From the NCBI GenBank assembly GCA_015501055.1, contig JADNYV010000224.1, positions 1-57,802 on the forward strand: a DNA stretch of 57,802 nucleotides, read 5' to 3'. This document shows positions 28,913 through 41,117 of the stretch, one piece after another (position 1 is the stretch's first letter; every line of letters starts with the position of its first letter). The notes beneath the pieces are model-generated. The model was not told the DNA's origin and made no database searches. It worked only from the letters and a program-made list of their open reading frames with translations. A program made the position numbers and the translations under genes. This DNA is from Mucidula mucida (lineage: Eukaryota; Basidiomycota; Agaricomycetes; Agaricales; Physalacriaceae).

Positions 28913-31900
28913 ATGGCAGGTCGTGGCCGTCCCCTAGGAAGTAAAGATGGACCACGACGCCCTGACGCGCCTCCCCGTGGTCGCCCGCGCAAGGACCGCC
29001 CAAGTGAGCCGTTGTAGCCATACTCAGCGCCTCTTATGGAATTCTTATCTGCTACTAGATGCCAACAGTGCATTAGTGGACGATGAAGACGACGCCGATG
29101 ACGAGTTCTTTGAGGACGACTTTGAGATGACAGAGGAGATGGATCAGGCACTCAGCAGTATAGAACTGCAGCAAATTGCTGGTATGTGACGTCCTGCTTC
29201 GTTTTATTTCATTTCACTTATACATCTTATAGCTACCAAGCGTTTAGAAGCCGCCCAGGAGGCTCGGAAACGTTGCTTGAACGAGCTCCGTGAAAGCTCC
29301 AAGCATCATCGAAATCGTGTGTTCTGTTTTGAATCCCCGGCTCCATTGATACTGACAAGGATGACAGGAGTTTTCTTCAATCAACGCAGCACCACCTTGG
29401 AGAGCGATTCGGAGGAGGATAACAGTGATACCATGGAATCTCAGGATGAGATGGAGACTCCGAAGGGGGACAGTTCAGAAGCGGGAACAAAAGGTACGAC
29501 TCTTGATTGTGCTTCCGTTCGAGTACTCATTGTGGCATAGTATGGTTTACACAGCCAAAGAACATGTCAAAGACCATCTTCGAATACTTTGGCCATACAA
29601 TACATCCTATCATTCACTACAAGCAAGGTCGAAACTACGTTCGACACCCATCGATAACAAAGTCGATGTGGATTCAACCTCTGAGCATCCTCCACCTCAT
29701 TATGAAGTACCCAACTGACCCGACACATCTTTCTATTCTGCGGGTATATCTCTGGCTTCCCCATCTCCATGTCGACAAGTTGAAATGTCCTCGCTGTCGA
29801 AAGGACCTTGAGAAAAATGGTGCTCTCCCACCACGGCGTATTGTTGACTACGATTCTCCATTTTACATCGTTTCATGGGCATACTACTGTCGTTTTGGGT
29901 GCAAAAAGCACTACCATGGGTGGAATCACGAGCTCATGAATTCGCTTCCGGCGTATATTCGCCATGACTTCCCTGCTGTCCTTTCTCGGAAGGGCGGAAT
30001 ATCAGAGTCCGTTCGCACATTGCTTCGTGTTGGAAATCAGCACAAAATGGGACCAACTGGTGTCCAGTCACTCCTTTTCGAAGCACACACACAGCGATAC
30101 AACCGAATCCTACTTCAATACCTCGAGATGATCTACGAACGGCTCGATAGCATTGAAGACATGCAAGAGAACATTCAGTCCTACGCTACACTGTCCTCAT
30201 TTCCTGCTTTCGGAAACTTCTCTGATGTTGATGGTTTTAATGGTTTTGTCCCGAGCGTTCATTATCTCTCGATGATGCTTAACAAGATGATCGAGCAGGA
30301 TGAGATCGACGCAAATCAACACACGGCCTGTCTACCACCTGTAGCCCTCTGTATTGATGATAGCCACAAGGTGAGATTGCTAATTCAATGTGGCTGGTAA
30401 AACATAGAGTAACCCCGACAATCTAGGTTAACAAGCATATGGCACAAGATGACGGTGTACCTCTGTGCAATGCACTGTGGACTGCTATGGCGGGATGGTC
30501 GATTCGAGCTCAGGCTTTAACAATCACCAAATCTCATGAAGAGCGTATCGGCCCATTAGACGGAATCGCCCGCTCCGCACGACGATACGGATACGATGAT
30601 CCAGCAATCGTCTTTTCAGATGATCCAGTAAAGGTATTTTAGGTTTCAACCTCTGACATATCATGTACTGATAATAACACAAGGATAAAAGTATGCTCTA
30701 TACAGCATTTCCATCGCTCTCGAAGGAGCTTACACCAGTAGCCATCGCACATGGGCTGAAACCATTGGAGCTCCCGCCAAATCTCACTCACATTGTCCTA
30801 ACAAGCTCTGACTCAATCGACTTGACACTTGCCCCACTTCTCGAGCCACTAGATCGAGATGAAGCTGCCTCACTCTGTGTCAGCCTTGACGCCGAGTGGA
30901 ACATCTCCCGCACCTGCGGCGTTTCCATTTTACAACTTGCCCCACACGTAAATCCATCTACCATCTACATCATTCCTGTTCATCGATTTGCCCGACTTCC
31001 AACATCTCTACTGCGACTACTCATCCACGATCGAATTTTCAAAATTGGCTCAGGTGTCAAAGGCGACTTAACACACCTCAAAAAGCAGTTTCCGCAGCAG
31101 CTCGGCAGTCAGACGTCCTTTGTAACCATTGACCTGAAGGACTTTGCGCTTCAGCGAAAGTTGTTGGATGAAAAAGAAAGCGGAGGTTTGGACCGCCTAT
31201 GCGCGAAGATTTTAGGCATTCATCTTGTAAAGGATGACGACCTGCGGAAGCATGATCTCCTGGGAGAGCCGACAACTGGATGAACGGCTTGAGAAGTATG
31301 CCATATGCGATGTATATGCCTCTCGGCTTCTCTTTGAGACGATGTCGGATACTCCTGCAATGAGACGAGTCACACCTAATACAGAGGGTGGCACTCCAGT
31401 GGCAGTCCTTGTGCGTGAAGATGGAGATGTTGCGGCTTATGGTATTGTAGCCCACACACAGCCGTCGAAAGTCAATGATGTTCGAGTGGCTGTTCCTCTA
31501 AAAAATCGTGTCGTCATTGACATCCAAAAAGTTCTAATACCCGCAGCCGCACTTCCTCTACATAGGAACAAAGAATCAGCTGTCTCGAGTACTGTGGCCC
31601 CAAAGTCGCGAACAAAATGTGGTGCATACACACTTGGCGAGCTCCGAAATATGTCACCAACTCCAAACTCGTTTTCCGTAGTTGTTCATGCTTCTCAGGT
31701 AGAATTTGTGAACAAGGAGTCTGGCTCTAATTCTTCTACTACCATGGTACGTTGCAGGCAACACTTACTTCGCATTTAATCAATACTTACTGAAATGACT
31801 CTCTAGACCAATCAATCACCATTCACATTGCCTGCTGCTCGGCAGCCTGCCGCCGCTAGCCTTGAACGACCTGAAGCTACAGCGGGTCCATCTGTGCACC

Positions 31901-34199
31901 ATGACTCGGAATCACCTGAAGCCTCAGGCTGGTTCAGCGGTCCTAGCACAACTGGATACATCGGAAGACAATACGGACCACTCCGTGCCCATCAAATCAG
32001 TCGTCCATCTCAGGAAGAGATTGATCGTGTACTTTCAGAGTTTGACATGTCGGCGGAGGAAGAAGACAGGAATGAAGAACTAGCTGATACTGTTCCTGTG
32101 ATTGATGATGATGAGATTGACGTTGAAATGTTGAGGGCTCAAACTGCGGTTTCGGGACAGCGTGAGTTATTCTTTGATGTCCGCCGTCTGCTGAGTGCTG
32201 GTGGCTAACAGTATACTCAGGGCCAAAACGTGGAAGGGATGGTGACCAACTCATCTCGTCGATAGGAATAACCGATTTCGAAAGATTCCTTGCAGATTTG
32301 AAACACTTCATAGAATCTCCCCCCGACGATGTCGAAACATATCAGCGTGTCAAAAAGGACATTTTCCATGCATTCCAGATGATCATCACACCTATCAACC
32401 ATGGCATGCGTCCTGCATTTCTGCACGCGCTCCGTGATCATCTCCTTCGGTGGGACCCGGTCGTTCGAAAGCGCGTCGACGCAGTGTGTTCCGAGATCTT
32501 CAATCTCTCCTTTGATGACATGCTTGTCCGCAATCCTCGATTTATCGCTGCACAATGTCCCCGTCATGTTCCTTCTCCCAGTGTTCTTGTACGATCACTG
32601 GACTTCATCTTTAGCGTCTTCGGTCACGCAGTCGATGCTCGAACAGGTGCACCACTCTTCAACAAAGAGGCGTGGGTCAAAGCGTTTGCTGTTCGACAGC
32701 TTGCACTTGAGGGCTATCTGTCGGATAATCATGGTGTAATGCTCTATGAAAAGGCTGGGATTGACCAGTATGGTCTACAGAAGTATGTCTGCATGCGTGG
32801 AACAAATCGCGTTGAGGGCGGGCCGCATGGTGACATCTACAGGAAATTTGGTGCACTTCACGCTGGGCCACGTCTTACGGTCAATTGCCTAACAGATCAT
32901 CGCACCTGGTACAATCTACAGGCCTTTGCAAAACACATTTTTGGACTGGACTGGGAATTTCATCATGATATTGCCATGATCAACCGTACATCATTCCTTC
33001 TCCATCTTATGTCAGATACAGTTGCTGGTGCCTCAGCCTACAGGAACTGGGTTAATGGCGATTTGTACGAGACGACGGACGAGACATTTGGGATATGTGA
33101 ATTCCCAGAGTCGATGCGTGAGAGGCTGGCCATGAAACCGTTCGAAAGTTCACTTCTCTCTACATCGGAACTAAATCCAAGGCTCTCAGCTAACAACGAA
33201 TGGCTTCGTCAGCGCCAGGGACTCGCTCTTCCCGTACGACCACCAACAACACCAGAAGCACGCAAATTCTTCTTCACCACGATTCACGAGCTTTCGGCAG
33301 AGGCTTCCCTAGCAGGGAGATCGAAAATTGATTACAACAACTTTGCGCGGAGATGCAACGAGACAGCTGATGGGAGAAAGCGATGGTACATAACTGGAGA
33401 CATACTGATTGCATTTGCAAAGACATGGGAGCGGGCGAACACGATACGCGCATCGCAAGAACTTGTTGAACAAACCCTCGATAATGTCCATCAGAGCGCG
33501 TTGGCTTTTGCCGCCCCCGAAAAAGAATTTCCAGAGTTTATCACTGGCGAGTCAGAGTCAGTAGAGCCTCGGAAAGGCGTCCTCGACATACAAGAGACCC
33601 ACCTGCCGTTGAACTCATCCATCTCTACTGCCTTACCCGTTTCGCGGCCAGCGCCGTTTCACACGCAAATCCTAGGACTTCAGGCGCGCTCCACTTCATC
33701 AACAGCACATCCGTCCGAGGCTAATCCTGAAAATGTCGCCGAGTCGCATCTGGCCCCACAAACAGATACCAGCTTACCATCTCCTTCTCTCGATCCCGAT
33801 GAGAGTTCCGGGGTCGACATTCGACCAATAGCGTTACCTGCGCAAACGACAAGCGCCGAAGGTCAGGAATCGACTATACATTTCCGAGTGGCTTCGAGCC
33901 GGGCCCAGTCAGAGCATTCTGGATTGGACGACATTGCTGGTCCCAGTACCACATCGAAAACGCGCCGTCGCGTGGTTCCTGAAGGCCAGCGTGTCCGGCA
34001 AAAGGTTCGGAGTTGTCGAAGATGCAAGAGTGAGACGTGTCCAGGGATGAATGATCTTCTGCGATGTCCGCAAGAGAGTACAGTACCCTGCGTCGTGTGT
34101 GGGGCAGTAGCTGGATGTCGCGGCACAGATTTTGGAGAGAAGTGCTCCGTACAAGGGGTTAAGACAGGTACTAGACCAAAGAAGAAGAAGAAGCGATAG
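28913..34199 (+). pseudogene. Giant DUF6729 / DDE-like / 3'-5' exonuclease protein, putative transposase, one frameshift
   Basis: At least eight exons join in frame. The N-terminus has AT-hook-like repeats ('MAGRGRPLGSKDG', 'PPRGRPRKDRP') and an acidic stretch. A DUF6729-like region follows with Cys pairs ('LKCPRCRKDLEKNGALPPRR', 'WAYYCRFGCKKHYHGWNHEL', 'GNQHKMGPTGVQSLLFE'). Next is a DDE-like core: 'PVALCIDDSHKVNKHM' (D at 30356), 'AIVFSDDPVKDKSMLYTAFP' (D at 30619), and a distant 'CMRGTNRVEGG' (E at 32814). Between them lies a DEDDy 3'-5' exonuclease of WRN/RNase D type: 'CVSLDAEWN' (D 30888, E 30894), 'GVKGDLTHLKKQFP', 'YAICDVYASRLLFE'. The C-terminus has a Cys cluster ('CRRCKSETCPG', 'PCVVCGAVAGCRG') and a KKKKKR tail. 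Near 31235-31280 the frame shifts by one without an intron. The domain order suggests a transposase; no TIRs were found. Confidence 0.7.
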
Positions 34200-34763
34200 G
34201 TAGTCAGGGTTTTGAGAGCGTACCGAGTGTTTCTTAAATCTTTTCTTTTTTAATTCTTTTTTGCGGCGCTCGGACCGAAAATACCCAGTACAATGGGTGA
34301 AAAACCACTTTGCCCACCTTCCTGATTATGTCGGTCTCCGGTGACGTAATGCCCAAACATCCTTTCCTTTCGCCATCATCAGCTTTTCCTGTGCTGTTGA
34401 ACTGGAGAGCGCGACGGATCTTCTTCTTGGAACAATAAGTCCAGCATTTTTGTTTATCGACCACAGTCCATTACAGGAAACGGTTCAAATTCGTCTTCAA
34501 ATCGCATCACCTACGCCGCAAATTCGTTACTCGTTTTCCGCACCACAATACCTAATTCGGCATCGTAATCCTTCGTTCGCGCGCTTTCAAGACCAAAATT
34601 CTCTTTATTGTATGAACAAGGATCCGCCATCCTTTGTTCTCGTCTCTTGTTCTCTCCCTCTTGTTCAAAGCTGTATAAAACGACATAACGGTCCTGGAAT
34701 CAACACGCCCACCTGCTCACACCCCTCTCAGCACCTTCACCACTGACAACGCCGTCCGCCACC
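34200..34763. promoter_or_regulatory. Intergenic region upstream of the Cys/His protein gene
   Basis: No coding frame is supported. 'gctgtataaaacgac' at about 34672 is a TATA element roughly 90 bp before the ATG at 34764. Pyrimidine-rich stretches precede it, as is usual for fungal promoters. Confidence 0.5.
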
Positions 34764-35703
34764 ATGATAGCTAACGCAGCGGAGAACCGCATCAACCTCG
34801 ACGATCCCAGGTATCCTCCCGAACTGTACCGCCACGTGCGACAAATGATGGACCACCTCGGAACCGACCACCAAGAATTGGAGTACTCCGACATGTTCCC
34901 TGTACCCGTTGGTCTTCATCTGCGAATGTTTGAATTTCACTGATGGTCTTTGAGATCTCCCTTTGTCCTACTCTTGGCGAAAATTCGCCAGTCTATTGTC
35001 CCATATGCCCTCCTCCAAATATCGAGACCGCCTTCAAATACCTGCAGAGAAAAATCTACAAGGGTAAACGCCGCCTATACCCACCACTATATAAGACAGA
35101 AGGCGCTTGGATCCAACATCATTGGAGAGTGGTCCATGGGAACGTTGTTGTGCCTCTTCCAGCTCCGAATCGCAAATTTCGTCAGGTACATCAGTCTCTC
35201 TCCACGAATCGTATAATGCATTGACGTCTATCAAGAGCAGACGCGGCACATCCACGGAACTCCATCGCTGTCCGCTGTACGGTACGCCTAGTGCAAAAGC
35301 AGGATGCGAACGCTGGACGTTCAAGGGTATCAACAGCTACTCTGACGCTCATTTTCATCCTGTGCACTGCGCGATCGAGACGCGCTACATGACCGACTGG
35401 CCGTGGCAGTACGGAGACCTTCCCTGGATGACTGGCCAGCTTCCACTAGCAGGCGAGAAACTACGGGATTACATATATCGTGTCGTAGACCCGTTGTGGG
35501 CCACCATCTATGCCGATATAGTTCTTGCTGAGCCCAAGGCTCTGAAGAAATTGGTAGAGGAGTGGCGGGAAACAGATCCCGACTTTGCGCGCTTGTTCGA
35601 GGCGCCCTCTGATTCACCGATGCTCCGAGCTCTATCCAGTCTTTCGTCGCCCAAATCCAGTGTTGTTACTGTAGATTCTCCCGAGTACATTATTGCTGAT
35701 TAA
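34764..35703 (+). CDS. Unrecognised protein with a C2H2-like motif
   Basis: Three exons (34764-34901, 34955-35185, 35236-35703) with introns of 53 and 50 nt give 278 residues from 'MIANAAENRINLDDPRYPPE'. Exon 2 encodes 'PVYCPICPPPN', then 'GAWIQHHWRVVHGN', a C-x2-C ... H-H-x4-H pattern like a long C2H2 finger. Exon 3 has 'CPLYGTPSAKAGCERW' and an acidic C-terminus. In Agaricomycetes many hypothetical proteins share such a single finger next to transposon-rich DNA, but I cannot name the family. It lies immediately downstream of the giant gene on the same strand but has its own promoter. Confidence 0.6.
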
Positions 35704-35858
35704 TCGTCGAATGGTTTGAATGTAATTTTCATTGCCCAAGGAAAACAAGAAATGATAAGCGTAGGATAGCAAGCCAATGCGCGGCCACTGGTGATACATA
35801 GTAACATACGCGAGTCCAATAAGGCAGAATAATGATAAAGTGTGGAAAGCAGGGCAAT

Positions 35859-37301
35859 TTATACCCACCTCGGATGGTCGGCGACAGATTCACCGACATA
35901 TGGGAAGTTTTCAAAGTGCTTTCCATGTTCGTCGCGTTCAGACGCTCCTCGCCGAAGGGGATCAAACAGATATGCGTCAGCGTCCGAATGCAACTCAAAG
36001 CTATACACCTTGTAAGCTTCCTCCTTAACAGAGAAACACAAGACTCACGCTGTATCGTCGTCGTCGTCTTCCAGTCTCGGTATATAAGGCGGCTCTGTCA
36101 TCCCGTCTTCCACGGCTCTCCAATTAACCCTCTTGAACCACAGGTGCGTGAGAATCTCGGACACCCCATATTCACCGTTGCCAAGCCTCCGTTTTGGGTC
36201 AATGCACATGAGATTTGTGATGAGGAGCTTGGCTAGGGGAGAGACTACATCAAGGGGCGGCCATTTTATGAATCGGGGCCCCGCCAGGATGTCGTCGGCG
36301 ATGGCGTCGAGTCGGGCTTCGGTGTTCGGGAAATGGACGCCTGAGATGTGGTATGGGGTGGTACCGGAGAGGAGTTCGTATACGAGGACGCCGAAGGCGT
36401 AATAGTCCACGGCGTGGTCATATATCTCTCCCAGAAGGATCTGTCGAGAATGTAATAAGTGCTGGCTGCACACAGTCGTCGGGAAACATAACGGACCTCG
36501 GGAGCCATGTAGTCAGGCGTGCCGACGAGCGATTCAGAATACGGGCGGGTGCTGGCCAGGCCAAAGTCTGCGAGCTTGATGTGCCCGTCGCGTCCAATGA
36601 GGATGTTTTCCGTTTTCAAGTCGCGATACATGATCTTGCGGCGATGCAAGAATACGAGAGCCATGAGAACCTCGCTTAGGTAGAATCTCGCTTCGTTTTC
36701 TGAGAATCGCTGCGAAGATATCACTACCATAGATTACAAAAAGACGACGAGGAACCTACACCAGCATCTCTCAGGAGCGTGCAGAGCTCGCCTCCAGGAA
36801 CATATTCCATCACCATATACAGGTTTACCGAGTCCTGGAAGATCTCCGACAACTCGATAACGAACGGGCGCTCTACATAGTAGGCCCGAATCGAAGTGAG
36901 AATCGCGGCCTCGTTATTCGTATGGGTGATTTCATTTTTGTGTATGACGCGACTCTTCGTGATTGTCTTGATAGCATAGCAGTTCCCGTCATCCAAACTG
37001 CGGACTAGTACATAGACACTGTAAGCACTGGCTCGCAAGAACGCGGCGATGAAACTCACCAAGCTGCACCCGTCCGAAGGCGCCTGCGCCGATGGTGCTC
37101 TTCCACTGGTAGCGCAATAAACGGTTATCCGGGAGCGTTAGCGGTTTGACGGTGGCTGGATGACTTTCTTCTTCGTGCCAGGCAACTTTCTGAGGTAGGC
37201 GGGGTCGGACGCCAATGTTCCCAAGAAAAAGGGTCAATGGGAGATGGGGTGTCCGCTCCGAGAATATGGTCCAGGTCTAGAGGAGGAAGCGATAACTTCA
37301 T
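35859..37301 (-). CDS. AGC-family serine/threonine protein kinase
   Basis: The most likely start is ATG 37301-37299 ('MKLSLPPLDLDHILG'), just after an intron that would lie in the 5' UTR. Kinase motifs follow in order across exons: 'TIGAGAFGRVQL' (Gly loop), 'YAIKTITK' (VAIK Lys), 'TNNEAAIL' (helix C Glu), 'MEYVPGGELCTLLRDAG', 'IMYRDLKTENILI' (catalytic loop with the AGC-type YRD), 'LADFGLAS' (DFG), 'ESLVGTPDYMAPE' (activation Thr and APE), 'HAVDYYAFGVLVYELLSGTT' and 'DPKRRLGNGEYG'. The tail ends with a hydrophobic-motif-like 'HFENFPY', as in PKA/PKB-related kinases. Introns are 39-55 nt. The Thr in KTEN (usually KPEN) is a mild deviation. All catalytic residues are present, so it should be active; the pathway is not inferable. 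Confidence 0.88.
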
Positions 37302-37815
37302 TGTTGTATCTCTGCACTCATTTTTACGCTTCAGTACCCGTGAATCCGTTTTGGAGACAGTGAAATGGTACTCACAAAGAGTTTTGAGCGGGAGGGGCGG
37401 TGCCAAAGCTGAGAGCGAGAAATCAATGTCGCTAATGAAGTGGTGTGAACAAGGAGGTGAGGATGAACAAAGCCATCGTTTGGCTCTTTATACTTGTGGA
37501 CCACAGCGATCGTAGATTACGTGATAGTGGATTCAGCCTATTGTTATGGCGTCCACACGGAGGCAATAACACTGTTTTGAAGCGCGATGCGGCCTATGGG
37601 ATGCGTGCGATGCCCATATTCAGCTCAGAACGCGCACTGTGGTCGTACATATCAGCAAACATGGGGTTTGTTCCTTGCAACAGACTCACATTCAGCACTT
37701 TGTCGTCCATGTCGCTATCAATCCGTAAACGGTCACACATCGTTGAAGTGGCACTGGCATAATCCGTGAACAAACAACCATCGCAGTACAATGATCATCA
37801 ATTGAAATAAATGAT
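37302..37815. promoter_or_regulatory. 5' region of the kinase gene
   Basis: This contains a probable 5' UTR intron (about 37318-37378, GTGAGTACC...TGCAG on the minus strand) and 'ccacaagtataaagagcc' (minus strand, near 37483) as a TATA-like element. No other gene. Confidence 0.45.
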
Positions 37816-38297
37816 TTAGAGCAGGCACGTCAACGAGTCGTCCTTGTATTTCTCTAGCCAACCTTTGATTCCGCCATCTAAAACTAGCGGTTTGCATTTA
37901 TCCGCCGGAATACCCTGTTCATTCAACGCGTCCTGGAACCACGACGATGCACGTGCAGCCCTGCTGGTAGCCGAACAGCTCTGGCAGTGAACGACTACCT
38001 CCTTGAACTGAGAAAGAATTGGAACAAGGCCGGGGAGCGTTGGGTAGAACGTGTGCGCGGGGAGATTGATTGCGCCTTTGATGAAGCCGATCTTTCAATG
38101 GATCAGTCGAAAATAAATAGACCGAGTTGTTTGGTTACCTCGAAGTCCGCGCGCCTGAGATCTACGACAAGAATGTCCTTATCGCCCGCTGTTAGGCGCG
38201 CGTGCAGGTCCTCTGGTGAAATACGTCCAGCGGATGAGGTGGGTGTGGGAAAGCCTGCGTGCCAGGGAGCTTCGCTTGTCATTCTGTTCATGTTCAT
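37816..38297 (-). CDS. Rhodanese-domain protein (Arr2/CDC25-like)
   Basis: Two exons join at a GTAACC...TTGAAAG intron (about 38138-38093). ATG 38297-38295 gives 'MNMNRMTSEAPWHAGFPTPT'. The fold motifs are 'ILVVDLRRADFE', 'GFIKGAINLPAHTFYPTLPG', 'EVVVHCQSCSATSRAARASS' with the active-site Cys loop (HC-x5-R style), 'WFQDAL' and 'PLVLDGGIKGWLEKY'. At about 145 residues it is the size of single-domain rhodanese or arsenate-reductase-like proteins of fungi. Likely activity: sulfurtransferase or arsenate/phosphatase-type chemistry in the cytosol. The loop sequence does not settle which. It is divergent from the F-box gene, with about 300 bp between. Confidence 0.8.
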
Positions 38298-38599
38298 CAG
38301 CAAGAAATGCGCCTCATCGATCTGACAATACCCACTTGTAAAGCAATGTGGTGGAAGGAAACAAGGAAAATCTTGTTCACGTGATTTGATCGCCTGCGAA
38401 ATGTCATCTTCGCGTCTTGATGCGGAACACGCACGTTTTGAGGTGTGTGTTCGCCACCGATGTCTCATGCCCTGTTCAACTTCCACGCCGACGGTGTAAC
38501 GTGAGTGCGAGAAGACTGTCTCAGACATGGTGGACGGCGGGCAGGGCAGGCGTGAGACTTTTTTTCGAATCTTTGTTCCTGCTTTGTTCCTCCCACAAC
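38298..38599. promoter_or_regulatory. Shared upstream region of the rhodanese and F-box genes
   Basis: About 300 bp separate two divergent starts. No certain element was identified. Confidence 0.4.
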
Positions 38600-39905
38600 A
38601 TGTCCCCGCCGTCTGCTGTCGAAGGGATACCGATAACTTCTTGCAGTAGCGCACCCTCTAGGAAGTCCGATGATGACAAAGTCGAAGACGCAACCCAGCC
38701 GCTCGTCGACGTCAACAGCAAAGGCTTACTCACTCTCCCCCTGGAACTGCATCTCGAAATTCTGGCTCACCTTGACTGCCAGTCAATTCCGTGGATAACG
38801 CGTGAGGCTAGAGGAGACCGAGATAGGTTTAATGCAATACATGCGTTATCCAGCACCTGCAGAACTCTCTATGACATGTATAGCCCTCTTTGCTGGAGGA
38901 GGGTAGAAGCGCGTGGATGGCGCCGGCCCTGCGAGTGCAATACGTGGTATACAGCTCAGGATCTGCGTGCGTACTGCAGGGTTCTCACTCAAATGCCGCA
39001 CCGGGCAGAGCTTGTTCAGTACGTGTATTCTATGTGATGAACTCGTTAGAGAGGCTGACTTGTGCATTCAAAAGGGTGTTCAACGCAAAGCTGACACGTT
39101 ATCGCTCGGAAACCATATATCGAGAGCTTGCGCTCTGTCTCTCATGCCTCCCGAACCTTCATACTTTCCAGATTACGTCGTTTCCCCAGACTTCCTATTC
39201 AACCTATGGAGGCGACCACCATCACTTTGATGTCGAATGTCTGAGACACTTCAAAAAAGCATTCTCCTCGATCGAACCTCTTGCCGATGTTCACACTGTG
39301 ACCTTGATTCCTGCCCTCATTCATTGCATCAAGATGAAAGTATGTACTTTTTCCATCGCTGCGCCACATGGCTGTTCATGAAAAGGGTTCTGACGAGCTA
39401 TATAGGGACCTCCCTTCGTTACATGTTGTCCCAGGCTACATCCATACATTGACTCTACCATATGGCACTGTCTTGCTTCGGGAATCTAGCATCAACCACA
39501 AGCAGCAATGTGCTCTTCTGGTTTCGGATGACTCGTAGGGAGGTTGTAGACTTGGCATCGTTGTTCCCGCACTTGCGCATTATGCCACATCTGTCGCACG
39601 GTAGCAACAGAATGACAAACAAAGCTTATGCACGCCTGGCACAGAAGGCATTTTGTAGTGTGGAGGAGGGGTGGACACGGGTGCATACAATCCAGATTGA
39701 GGACCGCTCGGATATGTCCAGATTTTTTGGACAATGGAAAGGCGATGAAGTCCTGGATATGGCGAAAAAGACACTGCAGTTGAATCTTGCTCGCGAGGAA
39801 AATCAGGATGTTGTTGCGGGAGAGATCAAGATTTGGGAGCCCGGATGTTATAGTTTGCGCAAGGTTATATTGGTGGAGCGTCCAGTTAAAGAGGACTGTG
39901 AATGA
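38600..39905 (+). CDS. F-box-like protein
   Basis: Exon 1 (38600-39018) has an F-box-like stretch: 'LLTLPLELHLEILAHLDCQS', then 'ALSSTCRTLYDMYSPLCWRR'. Exon 2 (39075-39339) and exon 3 (from 39386) follow in phase with introns of 56 and 46 nt, and encode LRR-like text ('LSCLPNLHTFQITSFPQ', 'LHVVPGYIHTLTLPYGTVLL'). The exon 3 frame stops near 39537. The next stretch ('REVVDLASLFPHLRIM' to the end at 39905) is one frame off, so either a one-base frameshift or an unseen splice separates them. The last ~100 residues are duplicated at 1-306. F-box proteins recruit substrates to SCF ubiquitin ligases; in Agaricomycetes this type is highly expanded and usually of unknown target. Confidence 0.65.
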
Positions 39906-41117
39906 TATATATGCTCTGTGTGTATGTATAACTTCAATAGAGCAATCGACAGCAAACTATGAACAGCTTTCTCTTTGCCTCGCGTGAGAAAGGGCTTCCT
40001 TTACGGGCGGCAGGGACACGTTGACTACTTTGCCTCCTACCATCAACAATCTTTGCACTCGAAGGCCCAATGCTAATGCCCCTTTGAAGGCCCACTGACG
40101 ACGATGTCACCTTCCTGGCGCCGCATGTCCCTAAAGGGCGACCTGTAGATATCGGAAGATTAGTCTACCGTATCCATCCGGTGCGTCTTCTGCACTATTT
40201 CTGATGGTATAGACCTCAACTATTTTGGCAGATATATGGCGACGAGTGATCCATGGGATTTCTCTTTGGGATGAACGGTGCGCCCAGACTTGTGCGTTTT
40301 GTAGTCAATTAGAAAACACGACTGCCAGCCACGCCATAGGAGATCTTCTACATGTTCGGCTGGTCATGCCCTACTGTATGACAGTGCTGACGTATCCCTG
40401 CTCCTTGCGTCTCGCCTTCCAGCTTATACTCTTGGGTGATTTGGACCTCAAGTTTCCCTAAACTCTCCATCGCCGTCTCCAGGAATGGCACTCTTGCAAT
40501 ATGCAGCGTACGCCGCGCACTTCGAGATTCTTCGCATTGGACACGACGGAAATTGATACCTTATCGGGCTTGCGGTCCGCGGTCATTGTTATTGACCAGT
40601 GGATCGTTATGCGTGCCGTGAGGGCACTTACTACGATACATTTTTGTTTTGTTATGATTATGGGGCTCTCTCATGTTTGATACGGTGTACCCACCTCTTT
40701 CAGTTATCACGCTTTTAATGCTGCATTCCATGACTTTCCTCTCTACGAACTATAGTATTGCTTTTCTCTCTACCTCGTTTGAAACTTCTTCCATATCCTT
40801 TGTGGAGTTTATACTGTCGCGCGTTTGGAAGAGGCTGTTAGTGTTTGGGGTTCATATTGATCTCGACCTTGCTAGATTTTGTCGGCGCTGACACTGTTAT
40901 TTAGACCTGGCCAACTTCATTGGCCGAAACATGTTATCTACTTTCGAGAGCTGACTTCGCCCATGGCCTGGTTTCTGGGTATCTTGACGTCCTCAAGCTG
41001 TAGTCAGGTTCGTACATGTTATAATACATATTCATCCAATTGACCAAATCAGTCAGGCTTCCTCCCCCTGTCCTTCTGTCCTGGGGCTTTGAGCGTGCCA
41101 GTTTCTATGCGCTACCA
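39906..41117. other. Spacer (copy C counterpart of 307-1567)
   Basis: No gene can be supported; the small frames differ between copies A and C. Confidence 0.4.

Noticed and set aside
28807..29151. Arg-rich minus-strand ORF
   Set aside because: It is antisense to the AT-hook exon of the large gene and has no supporting features.
34200..34700. Terminal inverted repeat partner for the 28485-28609 array
   Set aside because: I searched by eye for TTACCTGCC or its complement downstream of 34199 and found none, so I do not claim element boundaries.
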